Counted from the first letter of the stretch, positions 8,453 to 18,375 are shown. The stretch is 64,000 bases of DNA from Gemmatimonadota bacterium (GCA_026387915.1 JAPLKS010000013.1:186001-250000); one strand, 5' to 3'. Program-made: numbers and translations. Notes: generated by a model from the letters alone, not told the origin.

Positions 8453-9748
8453 CTACGGTTTGATCGGCAGCGGACGCGATTTGTACTTGGCATACAGGCG
8501 CGAGTGACGATCATCGTCGGCCAGCATGCGGCCCTTGATGAACACCTCCACCACCTGCGTGCGCAGATCCATCGGGTCGCCGGTCGTAATGAAGAAGTTG
8601 GCGAGCTTGCCCTTCTCAATGGACCCGATCTCCTTCTCCACGCCAAAGATTTCGGCGGGCCAAATCGTGAGCGCCTTGAGGGCGCCGTCCGACGGCAGTC
8701 CGTACGCCATCGCCAGCGCGGCGTGGAACGCCACGTGGCGCGCGTTGGAGCCCGCTCCCGTGGAGAAGGCGAACTTCACGCCGGCCTCGTAGAGCAGGCC
8801 GGGCTGTGCATAGATCTCGTCGTATGGCACGTCGTCGCCGGGTGCCGACTCCAGCGATCCGAGAATAAGGGGAATCTTCTTGTCCGCGAGAAACTTTCGG
8901 ACCTTCCACGCCTCACTGGCGCCCGAAATCACGACGCGAATCCCCCACTTCTCACCGAACGCGACCGCGGCGCGAATGTTCGCTTCCCCGTTGGCGGTGA
9001 TAATGGCCGGAATTTGTTTGTTCAGGAGCGGCCGCATCGCTTCATAAATCAGATCTAGCTTGGCCGAGCCCGAGGCACGCGCCGTGTTGTACTCCTTGGA
9101 CTCGGTCATGAAGCGTTCAAAGTCAGCGACGAGCGTCGGACTCGCCGCAGCACCGCCTCGACCGCCACGCCCACCACCACGACCACCGCCGCCACTGCCG
9201 GGCAGGTTGATCACCATCCCAGCCGACTTGGCGACGGACAGATCTTCCCACGTCCAGCCCGCCGTATTGATGAGCGCCGCCTGGCCGCTAATCACACCAC
9301 CGGTCGGCGAGGTGATCGCCGACGTCACGCCGTTCATGCGCGTCACGCCGAGCAGTTCGCTCTCAACATTGAGGCCGACTAAGGCGCGAATGTGCGGATT
9401 GAACTCCCCCATCTCGGTGCGCAATCCCATGGTTTGGACGCCACCGACTTCACCAAGCCCGAGCCCCGTGTTGGCGTCGATCATGCCGGGGTAGATGTAC
9501 TTGCCAGTGGCGTCAATCACCTTGGCATCGGCCGGCTGTGCCGCCGGGCCCATTTCCACAATCCGGTTGTTGCGGACGAGGATGTTGGTGTTGGGCATCT
9601 TCTGCCCGCCGGGGTTCACGACCGTGCCGCCCTTGATGAAGAAGGTCCCTTCATCACCAGCGCCGGCCTGTGCCGCCGCGTTCGTCGCGCTCGCCGCCAC
9701 CAGCGCGGTCGCCACGAATAGCGCGAGATGCTTCGTCTTGAGATGCAT
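8453..9748 (-). CDS. exported amidohydrolase-fold protein lacking metal ligands
   Basis: 431 residues with a signal peptide (mature near AQAGAG). The architecture is that of imidazolonepropionase-like amidohydrolases: N-terminal beta domain, PGMID at about 88, TIM barrel, and a C-terminal IGSIEKGKLANF motif. However, HxH is replaced by Asn93 and Gly95 (DANTG), and the barrel positions that normally supply His and Asp read TANGEANIR, ISGASEAWK and FSTGAGSNAR. All expected ligands are missing, so hydrolysis by the standard mechanism is unlikely. A Gly/Arg-rich loop occurs at about 190-207. It starts with a TAATG overlap at the end of the intact amidohydrolase, so the two are translationally coupled and may form a hetero-oligomer. 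Confidence 0.85.
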   Translation of the reverse strand: MHLKTKHLALFVATALVAASATNAAAQAGAGDEGTFFIKGGTVVNPGGQKMPNTNILVRNNRIVEMGPAAQPADAKVIDATGKYIYPGMIDANTGLGLGEVGGVQTMGLRTEMGEFNPHIRALVGLNVESELLGVTRMNGVTSAITSPTGGVISGQAALINTAGWTWEDLSVAKSAGMVINLPGSGGGGRGGGRGGRGGAAASPTLVADFERFMTESKEYNTARASGSAKLDLIYEAMRPLLNKQIPAIITANGEANIRAAVAFGEKWGIRVVISGASEAWKVRKFLADKKIPLILGSLESAPGDDVPYDEIYAQPGLLYEAGVKFAFSTGAGSNARHVAFHAALAMAYGLPSDGALKALTIWPAEIFGVEKEIGSIEKGKLANFFITTGDPMDLRTQVVEVFIKGRMLADDDRHSRLYAKYKSRPLPIKP

Positions 9749-11073
9749 TAGCGCGTGCCTCCCTGCGTCTTGTCGGCAATCTTGCGAAGCGTGTTGGCTT
9801 CGGCGCGCTCGAAGAGCACTTTGCCGTCCACAATCGTGTATTCCACCATGGCGTCAGGCGCGAACGGGTGCGCGGAGAAGACCGCAATGTCCCCGTCTTT
9901 CCCCGTCTCGAGCGTGCCGACCATTTTGTCGACGCCGAGCTGCTTCGCCGGATTGAGCGTCACCATCTTGAGCGCTTCGTTCACGGGCATGTTGCCGTAG
10001 CGCACACCAATGCCCGCCTCTTGATACAGCCGGCGGATGCGTTCGTCGGAATCGGAGTTGACCGACACCACCACGCCGCGTTGCGACATCAGCGCCATGT
10101 TGAACGGAATCGCATCCCAGGCTTCGGCCTTGTACGCCCACATGTCGGCGAAGGTCGACGCCATCGCGCCGTGCTTGGCGATTTCGTCGGCGACCTTGTA
10201 GCCCTCGAGGACGTGCTGGAAGGTGTGCACCTTAAAACCATTTTCTTCGGCCACACGGATGAGCATCAGGATTTCGTCGCCACGATAGCTGTGCGAGTGC
10301 ACCTTGAGGTCGCCGTGCAGAATGTCGGTCAGCGCTTCGAGCCGCAGGTCGCGGCGCGGCATCATCGCGTTGGCGTTCGTCTTCACCGCATCGCGATACT
10401 CCTTCCACTCCTGATCGTATTCCTTGGCCTTCTGAAACCAGTAGCGCACCGTGAACTCCACGCCCATGCGGGTCATGGGGAACCGGCGCTGATCGGCCGG
10501 CGCCGTGGAGCTCGCCTGCGTAACGTTCTCGCCGAGCGCGAACTTCACAATGCGGAAGGCGCCCTTGAAGAGCATCTCGTCCGCCGACTGACCCCACCGC
10601 ATCTTGATGACGCGCGCTTGACCGCCGATGGTGTTCGCGCTGCCGTGCAGCAAGAGCGCCGCCGTCACACCGCCCGCGAGGGCGCGGTAAATAACCGGAT
10701 CGTCGTTCTTGATCTGCACCTGCACTTCGGGCGTCACCGACTCCGTGCCCTCGTTGATGCCGTTCTCGAGCGCGGAGTGCGAGTGCGCGTCAATAAGGCC
10801 CGGCATCACGAACTTGCCGGTGCCGTCAATCGTGCGGACGCCCGCGGGGATGGTGACGTTCGTGCCGACGGCCGTGATCTTGCCGCCGCGCACGAGGATG
10901 GTGCCGTTCGCAATGTCGCCGCGTGCGATCGTAATGATCGTCGCGTTCTTAATCGCGAGGTCCTGTGCCGCGAGCCGCGTGGGCGTGGCGGCCACTGCCA
11001 CCGCCGCACTCACAACGCCGAGGGCTCGGACTGCGAGGGTACATCCGTTGAGGATTCGCATGTGGGAGTCCAT
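9748..11073 (-). CDS. exported amidohydrolase with intact metal site
   Basis: 441 residues (ATG at 11061 would remove four residues and also give a good signal peptide). The protein has the complete amidohydrolase ligand set: His97 and His99 in PGLIDAHSH, a second HxH in KVHSHSYRGDE, His in VHTFQHVLEGYK, and Asp in VNSDSDE. It ends with the family's VGTLETGKDGDIAVF motif. Related proteins act on cyclic imides, imidazolonepropionate or dipeptides (prolidase/isoaspartyl types). It lies between two amidohydrolase-fold genes that lack these residues, 2 nt after the first and overlapping the second by 1 nt. It is probably the catalytic member of the set. The substrate cannot be told from sequence. 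Confidence 0.9.
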   Translation of the reverse strand: MDSHMRILNGCTLAVRALGVVSAAVAVAATPTRLAAQDLAIKNATIITIARGDIANGTILVRGGKITAVGTNVTIPAGVRTIDGTGKFVMPGLIDAHSHSALENGINEGTESVTPEVQVQIKNDDPVIYRALAGGVTAALLLHGSANTIGGQARVIKMRWGQSADEMLFKGAFRIVKFALGENVTQASSTAPADQRRFPMTRMGVEFTVRYWFQKAKEYDQEWKEYRDAVKTNANAMMPRRDLRLEALTDILHGDLKVHSHSYRGDEILMLIRVAEENGFKVHTFQHVLEGYKVADEIAKHGAMASTFADMWAYKAEAWDAIPFNMALMSQRGVVVSVNSDSDERIRRLYQEAGIGVRYGNMPVNEALKMVTLNPAKQLGVDKMVGTLETGKDGDIAVFSAHPFAPDAMVEYTIVDGKVLFERAEANTLRKIADKTQGGTR

Positions 11074-11075
11074 GG

Positions 11076-12482
11076 TTAGTAGAGACGGCCTTCAATAAAG
11101 ACGTGCTTGATCGGGTTCGTGGCGGCAAAGAGATCGTTGCCACTCACCACGACGAAGTTGGCCAACTTGCCCACCTCGATGGTGCCGACGGCAGCGGTGA
11201 TGCCGAGCACGGACGCCGGCGTGACCGTAGCAGCGCGGAGCGCATCGTCGGGGCTCATACCGGCCGCGATCGTCATACGAATACGGTCACGGAAGGTGGC
11301 GCCACTCTCGCCACCGTACGACGCGAGCGCGACCGGTACGCCGGCCTTGGTCAGCGCCGCCGCATTAGCCCGCACTTCATTGGAGTCCGCAGCCGTTGCG
11401 CTCGGCGCCTTCCCCGTTTTGCCCGAACCGACGGCGAGGAACTCGCGGCCGGTGATGGAGTCGGGCGACGGCCATTGCAAACTCACCACCGCCGTCGCGC
11501 CACTCGCCTTGAGGACCGCCGCACTCCGCCATCCTTCTTGCGAACCGACGACCACCGGGCTCTTGAGTCCTAGCTCCTTGGCGATCTCAGCCACGCGAGC
11601 AATCTGGCGCTCGGTGGAGGCCACGAACCACGACGACATTTCGTTCATGGCCGCCGACATCATGGCGCGGCGCATCGGGTCGTTTGACGGGCGCGCGGCG
11701 GGAACGCCGGCCTTGAATGCTTTGTCGAGCCGCGCTTCGTACTGCGCGTCGAGATATGCCTGCCGGATGTAGGCGACCACGCCGATTCCCGTCGCCGGGT
11801 AGGCACCACCGCGCTTGGATCCGAACGCCACGTCCTGCCCGGCGGCAGCACGCAACGACAGCGATCCGCCGGCCTGCGCGCCAGTCAGCGCGGCGCCGAC
11901 GCGGCCGGGGAAGATCCCGCCATCGAATACGAGGCCAACCGTCGTGACGCCGCCGGCGCGAAACGCCTTGAGTTGATCGTCGGTCGGCGCGAACATCTCG
12001 GCGGCTTCTGCGCCCGCATCAATTTCTGGGAGCACCACCGGCGGCTGCGGAGCGGCCGCACCGCCAAGCGGCTGCCCGCGACCACCAGCGACTGCCGCCG
12101 CGCCACCGCGGCCGCCGCGTCCACCAGCGGCAGCGGCAGATGCGTCTGCGGCAGCCGGCAACGCGCGCGATGGGCTCGGGAGGCCGATGCTCGTCGCGGC
12201 ATCGATCAGCCCTGCGTAAACGGTGTGCCCCGTGAGATCCAGCTTCACCGCGCCAGCGGGAATGGCGACGGTCGCGCCTACGGCAGCAATGCGTCCGTCG
12301 TGCGTAATGACCGTGCCCTTCTCAATCACCTTGCCTGGGGCGATGACGATGCGAACGTTGGTGAGGGCGTAGTCGGCCTTGATGGGCGCGACCGCCTTGC
12401 CGGGATCGGCGGTTTGGCCGAACGCGGTCGCGAAGGCGATCGGGAACGCCAGCGGAATTGCCAAGAGGAGTCTGCGGGCCAT
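11076..12482 (-). CDS. exported amidohydrolase-fold protein lacking metal ligands, with Gly/Arg-rich insert
   Basis: 468 residues from ATG at 12482, chosen because AGGAG lies 8 nt upstream and a clear signal peptide begins there. It has an amidohydrolase N-terminal beta domain and the GLID motif, but the HxH is Ala96 and Ser98 (DAATS). The remaining ligand positions read VVVGSQEGW and ALASYGGES, with no His or Asp. The C-terminal VGTIEVGKLANFVVV motif is kept. An insert rich in Gly, Arg and Ala follows at about 115-140. It is the first gene of a three-gene amidohydrolase operon. The fold is clear; a non-catalytic or structural role is inference. Confidence 0.82.
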   Translation of the reverse strand: MARRLLLAIPLAFPIAFATAFGQTADPGKAVAPIKADYALTNVRIVIAPGKVIEKGTVITHDGRIAAVGATVAIPAGAVKLDLTGHTVYAGLIDAATSIGLPSPSRALPAAADASAAAAGGRGGRGGAAAVAGGRGQPLGGAAAPQPPVVLPEIDAGAEAAEMFAPTDDQLKAFRAGGVTTVGLVFDGGIFPGRVGAALTGAQAGGSLSLRAAAGQDVAFGSKRGGAYPATGIGVVAYIRQAYLDAQYEARLDKAFKAGVPAARPSNDPMRRAMMSAAMNEMSSWFVASTERQIARVAEIAKELGLKSPVVVGSQEGWRSAAVLKASGATAVVSLQWPSPDSITGREFLAVGSGKTGKAPSATAADSNEVRANAAALTKAGVPVALASYGGESGATFRDRIRMTIAAGMSPDDALRAATVTPASVLGITAAVGTIEVGKLANFVVVSGNDLFAATNPIKHVFIEGRLY

Positions 12483-12602
12483 GCGTGGAGCTCCTGATTT
12501 CTGGGACAATGGGGAATCAACGGTACTACGCCCAGCGCTACGCAGATGCTGGGTTCGATCGAATGCGCATCTCATGGACACTAAAATGCCGCGTCTCCAG
12601 CC

Positions 12603-15470
12603 CTACCGCGAGCCGCCGTCGCCCCCCGGGCGAGCGGCTGGCGTGGTCGCGCCCTTGAGGATGCGCTGACGCTGGAGATACGTCTCGCCGTTCACAATCC
12701 AGTCGGCCGGTGCATCGCCCTTGAGGAAGTGCCCGAACCACTCGATTTGCCGCGTGTGGTAGTCGCGCTGACTCTCGGCGCGGGCCACGTTGTGATTTTC
12801 GCCTTCGTACACGAGGTACACCACCTGCTTGCCGAGGCGACGGGCGAAGTTGTAGAGCTCCTGGCTCTGATACGCGTTCACATTGCCGTCCGCGTCGCCC
12901 TCCTCGAGTAAGAGCGGAATGCGCAGCGAGTCCACGGCGAACACGGTGGAGTTCCTGATGAACGCTTGGCGGTCTTCCCACAACGAAACGTCCATGCGCT
13001 CCTGCCCCGTTTCAAAATGCTGCGCTTCGGCGAGTCCGGAGTTGCCCGAGGTATAGCCGTAGAACGACACGAGGTCGGTGAGCGGCGCGCCGGCAATCGC
13101 CGCCGCAAATGTGTCGGACCCGTGCACCGCGTAGAAGGCCGACTGATAGCCGCCCCACGAATGTCCCATCGCGCCGACCTTCTTGGCGTCGATATCTGCG
13201 ACGCGCGCCACCGCCGTCTTCACCGCTGACGTTACACAGTCGAGGCCAGACCACCCCGGATTTCGTTTTTGAAACAGGATATCGGGCCGGAGAACGAAGT
13301 AGCCCTCCTGACTAAAGTTCTGCGTGTTGTACACCGTGCGGTCACTCGGCCCCACGTACGCATGGAAGCCCTGCGACAGTTTTTCGTAGTAGTAGACGAG
13401 CATTGGATATTTCTTTCCCGGCTGGTAGTTGGCCGGATACGTCAGCATCATCTGGATCTTGTCGCCGCGCTTGTTCTTGTAATCCATCAGCACCTGTTTG
13501 CCCCAGCCGTAGTCGCCCTGGAACGGGTTTGTTTTCGACACCGCCTGCGCTGCACCCAACGCGTCGGAGGTCGCCACAAAATAATTCGGCGAATCGGCGT
13601 AGCTCTGCTCGAGAAAGAGATAGTGCTCGGCGTCGCGCGCCTTTTGAAGACCGCTGATCGCTTTGTCGCGCCAGACCAGGCGTTCCACTTTTCCGCCGGC
13701 GAGCTTGGCGTACCCACTCTTCTTATTCCATTCGCCAGTGGTGGACAACACGATCGGTTTGGTCGGATCAATTGTCGCTGCGCCGCCGCCACCGAACCCA
13801 CCGCGACCGCCTCGACCACCGCCGCCTTGGTCAGGATCGAGCGACACGTTGCGATAGACCGTCGAATCTTCCCGTCCACGCGTCAGGCGCTCGGCGGCGG
13901 AGCCGTCCACGTTCAGGCGCCACACATCAAATTGATCGTACACAAACACGGCCGTTTCCGACGGACCCCACCCCGCCACGCCGTACATACCGGCTTCTGG
14001 CGTCGGATGATCATCCTGGAGGTCGACGAAACTCGCCTTGGTTTTTTCCGTGAGATTCGCGCGCTTGCCGTTGGTGGCGTCAAAACTCCACCATTGCCCC
14101 TTCTGCGAGTAGAGCACATAGCGCCCACTCGGGCTGATCGATGCTGAGCCGATCGACTTACTGATCACGGACTCGCGCTTTCCGGTGGTTGCGTCCACAC
14201 GCATCACGTCGCGGTACGAGCGGCCAGAGAGCGATTCCTTGAAGTACGGGGATGCGTCGAGCGCCAGCGCCGCGGTCCGCGTTTCAGAGAACTGCAGATT
14301 CTCATAGGGATCGTCGGTCAGCTTCACCACGCCATTCGTGGCGAGGTGCCACACCACCGGCACCGTGCGCGTGCGATCCTGCACCGCGTTGACTTCCTGC
14401 TGGTGAAACTGGCGCACGTCTTTCCAGTGCCACACTTGCACGCGGGCGGGCGTTGCGCCGCCACGTCCCGCTGGCGCCGGCTTTGCCTCGCGCGGCGCCA
14501 TGCCGAAGATCAGAGCACTGCCGTCTCCATTCCACTGCAGGGCGCGGTACGACGGCACGCGCATGCCAGCGGGGAAGCGTCCGTCGGACGAGAAATCATA
14601 TACCACGCGGGCCGCGGTCGTTGAAGCGGCATTCTTCCACGCCACCACCACCTGGCTCGTGTCGGCGAATGCCGTATCCGTGCGACTGCGGAAGACGGCG
14701 AGGTCGGCGCTCTTCGCGCGCCAGAGGATACCGGAGTAGGTGTGGTCGCCCGCGTCGAGTGATCGAAGCGTGCCGGTGGTTGCATCGAGGAGCTGCACGC
14801 CGTTGCCGGTGCGACCCTCCACATCCACGGTCATGGCGAGGAGCGCTCCTGTATCGCTCCACGCAAAATCCGCCACGTTGCCAAAGGTGACCTGTGTGCC
14901 GCGGTCGAGGTCGCGCACCACGAGGTCGGCGCCGCGTGGCGCCGTGGCCCCTGGAGCGCCTGCACCGCGATAGCGCCGCAAGGCCACCTGCGCGCCATTC
15001 TTTGAGAGCGCAAAGGACTGTACGTCGTCGAAGGCGAGCGTTGTGCCGGCACGAAGGTCGACAATGCCAACCTTGTTGCGCGTTGCGGCACTGCCACCAT
15101 CTGCTGCCCCGCCCCGGCCGCCACGACCACCACGACCACCACCCGCCGCTGCGCCGGTGTCCGGCGCAATCGTGTAGACGAGCCAGCGGCTGTCGCGTGT
15201 GAACTGCGGCGACGTGCCCATACGTACGGTCTTTTCTGACGCGCCGCCGACCTGCCGGTAGCGGAGTTCATTGCTCCCGTTCACGCGGCGGATTTCGTAG
15301 GCCATCCACGTACCGTCGGGGGAGAGTTCGCCGGCGGCGGGCGTTTCCCATTTGCCGTAGTCCACTTCGGGCACACGCCCTTTCGCGGCCTGCGCGGAGA
15401 GGGGGGCAAAGACCGGTGTCGTGGCCGCAACGACCAGCCCGAGGGTAAGGATCACTCGAATGCCGCGCAT
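12603..15470 (-). CDS. exported S9-family (prolyl oligopeptidase-type) peptidase
   Basis: 955 residues. A signal peptide (to about residue 28) precedes a long beta-propeller-like region with repeated FSPDG/LSPDG-type blades (about 30-640), then an alpha/beta-hydrolase peptidase domain. The nucleophile is Ser771 in GHSWGG. The acid is Asp859 or Asp861 in EEGDADGN, and the base is His893 in GENHN. These match PF00326 dipeptidyl/acylaminoacyl peptidases, which cleave short peptides. Two Gly/Arg-rich inserts sit in the propeller (about residues 111-125 and 552-572). It is 120 nt upstream of the amidohydrolase trio and divergent from the M14 gene, which fits a peptide-degradation locus. GGGAG precedes the ATG. 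Confidence 0.93.
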   Translation of the reverse strand: MRGIRVILTLGLVVAATTPVFAPLSAQAAKGRVPEVDYGKWETPAAGELSPDGTWMAYEIRRVNGSNELRYRQVGGASEKTVRMGTSPQFTRDSRWLVYTIAPDTGAAAGGGRGGRGGRGGAADGGSAATRNKVGIVDLRAGTTLAFDDVQSFALSKNGAQVALRRYRGAGAPGATAPRGADLVVRDLDRGTQVTFGNVADFAWSDTGALLAMTVDVEGRTGNGVQLLDATTGTLRSLDAGDHTYSGILWRAKSADLAVFRSRTDTAFADTSQVVVAWKNAASTTAARVVYDFSSDGRFPAGMRVPSYRALQWNGDGSALIFGMAPREAKPAPAGRGGATPARVQVWHWKDVRQFHQQEVNAVQDRTRTVPVVWHLATNGVVKLTDDPYENLQFSETRTAALALDASPYFKESLSGRSYRDVMRVDATTGKRESVISKSIGSASISPSGRYVLYSQKGQWWSFDATNGKRANLTEKTKASFVDLQDDHPTPEAGMYGVAGWGPSETAVFVYDQFDVWRLNVDGSAAERLTRGREDSTVYRNVSLDPDQGGGGRGGRGGFGGGGAATIDPTKPIVLSTTGEWNKKSGYAKLAGGKVERLVWRDKAISGLQKARDAEHYLFLEQSYADSPNYFVATSDALGAAQAVSKTNPFQGDYGWGKQVLMDYKNKRGDKIQMMLTYPANYQPGKKYPMLVYYYEKLSQGFHAYVGPSDRTVYNTQNFSQEGYFVLRPDILFQKRNPGWSGLDCVTSAVKTAVARVADIDAKKVGAMGHSWGGYQSAFYAVHGSDTFAAAIAGAPLTDLVSFYGYTSGNSGLAEAQHFETGQERMDVSLWEDRQAFIRNSTVFAVDSLRIPLLLEEGDADGNVNAYQSQELYNFARRLGKQVVYLVYEGENHNVARAESQRDYHTRQIEWFGHFLKGDAPADWIVNGETYLQRQRILKGATTPAARPGGDGGSR

Positions 15471-15583
15471 GGTGTGCTACTCCCGAAAGGATGGAGAAGC
15501 ATGCATCATACGATAGAGCGAGAAGCATTTCCACACCGGGCGACGCCGAGTCTCTGCGCCAGCCCTCCGACTGGGAGTTCCTC

Positions 15584-18286
15584 ATGTTGGCGCAACACCG
15601 TTCGGCCGCCCTCGGCCGACTGCTGATTTCGTTGCTCGCCGCGAGCGGTTTTGCGTCTGGGATTGCTGCCGCCCAGCCCGCCCGTTCCGCGATCCCCACG
15701 CCACAATCGGTGTTCGGATTCGCCGTCGGCGCCGACAGCCAACTGGTGGACTACGAACAGTCGATCGGTTACTTCCGACGGCTCGCGGCCTCGAGCAATC
15801 GGATCAAGCTGCTGGAAGTCGGCAAGACGGCGTCCGGCAAGCCGTGGACGATGGCCGTCATTTCATCGCCGCAGAACCTGGCTAAACTCGATCACTACCG
15901 TCAAATCGCGCAGCGACTCGCGCACCCTGAGGGGCTGACCGACAGCGCGGCCCATGCGCTCGCTCGCGAAGGGCGCGCGTTTGTGGACATCAGCGGCGGA
16001 TTGCACGCGTCCGAAATTGCCGGATCGCAACACACGCCGTTGCTCGCCTGGGATGTGCTCTCTCGCGCCAATGAACCGGAGATCCGCGAGGTACTCGACA
16101 ATGTGATCTTCGTGCTATGGCCATCGATCAATCCGGATGGTCAGGACATTGTGGTGAACTGGTGCCGCGATCAATACGCTGGAAAGAACACCGGCCCCAT
16201 GGAGCTCTACGAGAAGTACGTGGGCCACGATAACAACCGCGACAGCTACATGATGAACGTCGTGGAGTCGCGCGTGATTCAGAAAGTGTGGCGCGAGTGG
16301 GAGCCCAACATCATTTACGTGCACCATCAGTCGTCGCCGGAACCGACGCGGATGTGGATTCCGCCGTTCGCCGACCCCGTGGGTTTGCGCGCGCCGGCCA
16401 TCCCAGCGCGCATCGTCAACTCGATTGGCACGTACATCGCACAGGAACTCGACGCCCACGGGCAGCCGGGTGGCGTACATATGCTCGCCACCTTCGACGC
16501 GTACTACCCGGGCTACATCGACTACATGCCCGTGTATCAGAACATCCCGTCGTGGTGGACCGAGACGCAGGGTGGAAACTGCGCCACGCCAAAACCCATC
16601 GGCCGTCCCGAGACGTTCCCCACCGAATACCGCGACCTGCGCCCGCAGGCGCTCTACCTGAGTCCGTGGGCCGGCGGTGAATGGCATCTGCGCGACGCGG
16701 TGAACTACATGGTCACCGCCTCACGTGCCACGCTCAAGTTTGCGGCAAAGTTTCGCGAAGAGATTTTGTACAATCGCTATCAGTCCGGGCGCGACGTGAT
16801 CAAGAAGTACCGCACGAGCGGACCCTACGCCTACATCGTCCCGCAAGAACAGCGCGACGCTATGGCACCGGTGGAACTCCTGCGCCGCTTTGCCTTTCAC
16901 GGCGTCCGCATCAGCCAACTCGATCGCGATGCCTCGGTGGATGGCACCAGCTATCCCAAGGGCACGTGGGTCGTTCCAATGGACCAAGAGTTCGGCGAGC
17001 TGGTGCGCGAAATCTTTGAAGTGCAGAAGTATCCCGACATGGGCGACGATCTTCCGTATGATGCCGCCGGCTGGACGCTGCCGTTCCAGATGGGTGTCAA
17101 TGTCGTCGAAGCCAAGACGCCGCTCTCCACGGAGTTCCGCTCCGCGATGAAGCCCGTCAAAGGCACCGCCGAAGCGTGGGGCAAGTCGGCAGACTTTCCC
17201 TTCACGACCAACGCCGTCGCGGCTGGCATTGTCGCTGCGAGCGGCGCCATCACGGGCAGCGGTGAACATATCCTGCTCGATCCCAAGCAGAACAACAGCT
17301 TCCGTTTTGTCACCAAGGCCCTCGCGGACGGTGCGACCGCACGCTATGTCGGCAACAGCGGCCGCGGCACTGAACGCTGGGCTGTGACTGGCGTGGCCCC
17401 TGCGAAGGCCGATGCATGGGCCGCCGAACTGTCGTTGCGCGCGGAGCGTGTGGCGTCGCTACCGGCATCAGCGTTGGCGCCCAAGCGCATCGCGCTCTAC
17501 AAGGCGGCGGCGGGCAACATGGATGAAGGCTGGACCGAATGGTTGCTCGACACGCACGGCTATTCGTACAAACTCATTGGCCCTGCCGACCTGCAGGCCG
17601 GTGAGCTCACCACGAAGTTTGATGTGATTGTGATGGCGTCACAGGCGTTCGGCGCGGGCGGTGCTGGTGGTGGACGCGGTGGTGCCGGTGGTGGAGCGGG
17701 CGGCGGTCGCGGAGGTCGCGGTGGCGGCGTCGTCGACAGCACGGCCATTCTTGCGGGCGAATCACGCACCAAAGCCGTGGACGCCTTTGTGTCGGACGGC
17801 GGTACGATTGTCGCTTGGAATCAGGGCGCCACGGCCGCGATCGCCGCACTGCGCCTTCCCGTGCGCAACGTGGTAGCGGGGTTGCCGCGCGCTGAGTTCT
17901 TTACCGGCGTGTCGATTATGCAGGTGAATGTGGACCCGCTCCATCCGGTGATGGCGGGCATGCCGGAAACAGCGGACGTCGTGGTGAGCAGTAGCCCAGT
18001 CTTCGCTACGCTCGACGGTTTCGACGGCTCCGTTATCGCCAAGTTCACTGCTTCCCCGCTCCGCTCTGGCTACCTCGGCGGCGCCAAGTACCTGCAGAGT
18101 CAGGCCGCTGCGCTCGACGTCAAGAAGGGCAAGGGCCACGTGGTGCTCTTTGGATTTCAGCCGCAATGGCGCGGGCAGCCGACCGGTAGCTTCCGTATGA
18201 TTTTCAACGCAATGATGTTCTCTGGCGAAGTGAGCGCCACCGCCAAGAGCACACCAGGATTCTGGAGTCCGCCGATCGTTCCGTAG
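15584..18286 (+). CDS. exported M14 zinc carboxypeptidase-like protein with C-terminal class I amidotransferase-like domain
   Basis: About 900 residues from ATG at 15584; GGGAG lies 7 nt upstream and a signal peptide follows, so the in-frame ATG at 15491 is not used. The M14 domain has His141 and Glu144 in GLHASE and His247/His248 in YVHHQSS, the expected HxxE and third His zinc ligands. A C-terminal region (about 620-900) has an alpha/beta pattern (KFDVIVMASQAF, AFVSDGGTIVAW, VVLFGFQPQWRGQ) like ThuA/class I glutamine amidotransferase folds. A 25-residue Gly/Arg-rich loop separates its first strands. M14 proteins with this layout are common in secreted peptidase sets, but activity is unproven. 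It faces the S9 gene across 113 nt. Confidence 0.88.
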   Translation: MLAQHRSAALGRLLISLLAASGFASGIAAAQPARSAIPTPQSVFGFAVGADSQLVDYEQSIGYFRRLAASSNRIKLLEVGKTASGKPWTMAVISSPQNLAKLDHYRQIAQRLAHPEGLTDSAAHALAREGRAFVDISGGLHASEIAGSQHTPLLAWDVLSRANEPEIREVLDNVIFVLWPSINPDGQDIVVNWCRDQYAGKNTGPMELYEKYVGHDNNRDSYMMNVVESRVIQKVWREWEPNIIYVHHQSSPEPTRMWIPPFADPVGLRAPAIPARIVNSIGTYIAQELDAHGQPGGVHMLATFDAYYPGYIDYMPVYQNIPSWWTETQGGNCATPKPIGRPETFPTEYRDLRPQALYLSPWAGGEWHLRDAVNYMVTASRATLKFAAKFREEILYNRYQSGRDVIKKYRTSGPYAYIVPQEQRDAMAPVELLRRFAFHGVRISQLDRDASVDGTSYPKGTWVVPMDQEFGELVREIFEVQKYPDMGDDLPYDAAGWTLPFQMGVNVVEAKTPLSTEFRSAMKPVKGTAEAWGKSADFPFTTNAVAAGIVAASGAITGSGEHILLDPKQNNSFRFVTKALADGATARYVGNSGRGTERWAVTGVAPAKADAWAAELSLRAERVASLPASALAPKRIALYKAAAGNMDEGWTEWLLDTHGYSYKLIGPADLQAGELTTKFDVIVMASQAFGAGGAGGGRGGAGGGAGGGRGGRGGGVVDSTAILAGESRTKAVDAFVSDGGTIVAWNQGATAAIAALRLPVRNVVAGLPRAEFFTGVSIMQVNVDPLHPVMAGMPETADVVVSSSPVFATLDGFDGSVIAKFTASPLRSGYLGGAKYLQSQAAALDVKKGKGHVVLFGFQPQWRGQPTGSFRMIFNAMMFSGEVSATAKSTPGFWSPPIVP

Positions 18287-18310
18287 GAGAGGAAGCAAGA
18301 CATCCGGGAA

Positions 18311-18360
18311 AACGAAAAGGGGCGGGCGTCACCGATCTGGTGACACCCGCCCTTTTCGTT
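18311..18360. terminator. bidirectional terminator between the M14 gene and tRNA-Met
   Basis: A stem of about 22 bp (18311-18333 with 18339-18360, loop GATCT, one bulge and one mismatch) has A-rich and T-rich flanks: AACGAAAAGG on one side, CCTTTTCGTT on the other. It can end the M14 transcript on the plus strand and the tRNA transcript on the minus strand. Confidence 0.85.
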
Positions 18361-18375
18361 GTTCGTGTTGCGTAG

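Noticed and set aside
9868-11079. 403-codon plus-strand frame opposite the intact amidohydrolase
   Set aside because: Antisense shadow of a conserved metal-site gene; it has no plausible start signal or family match.
12482-12581. Upstream start for the first amidohydrolase at 12581
   Set aside because: The extra residues are not a signal peptide and lack an SD; ATG 12482 has AGGAG and a hydrophobic leader.
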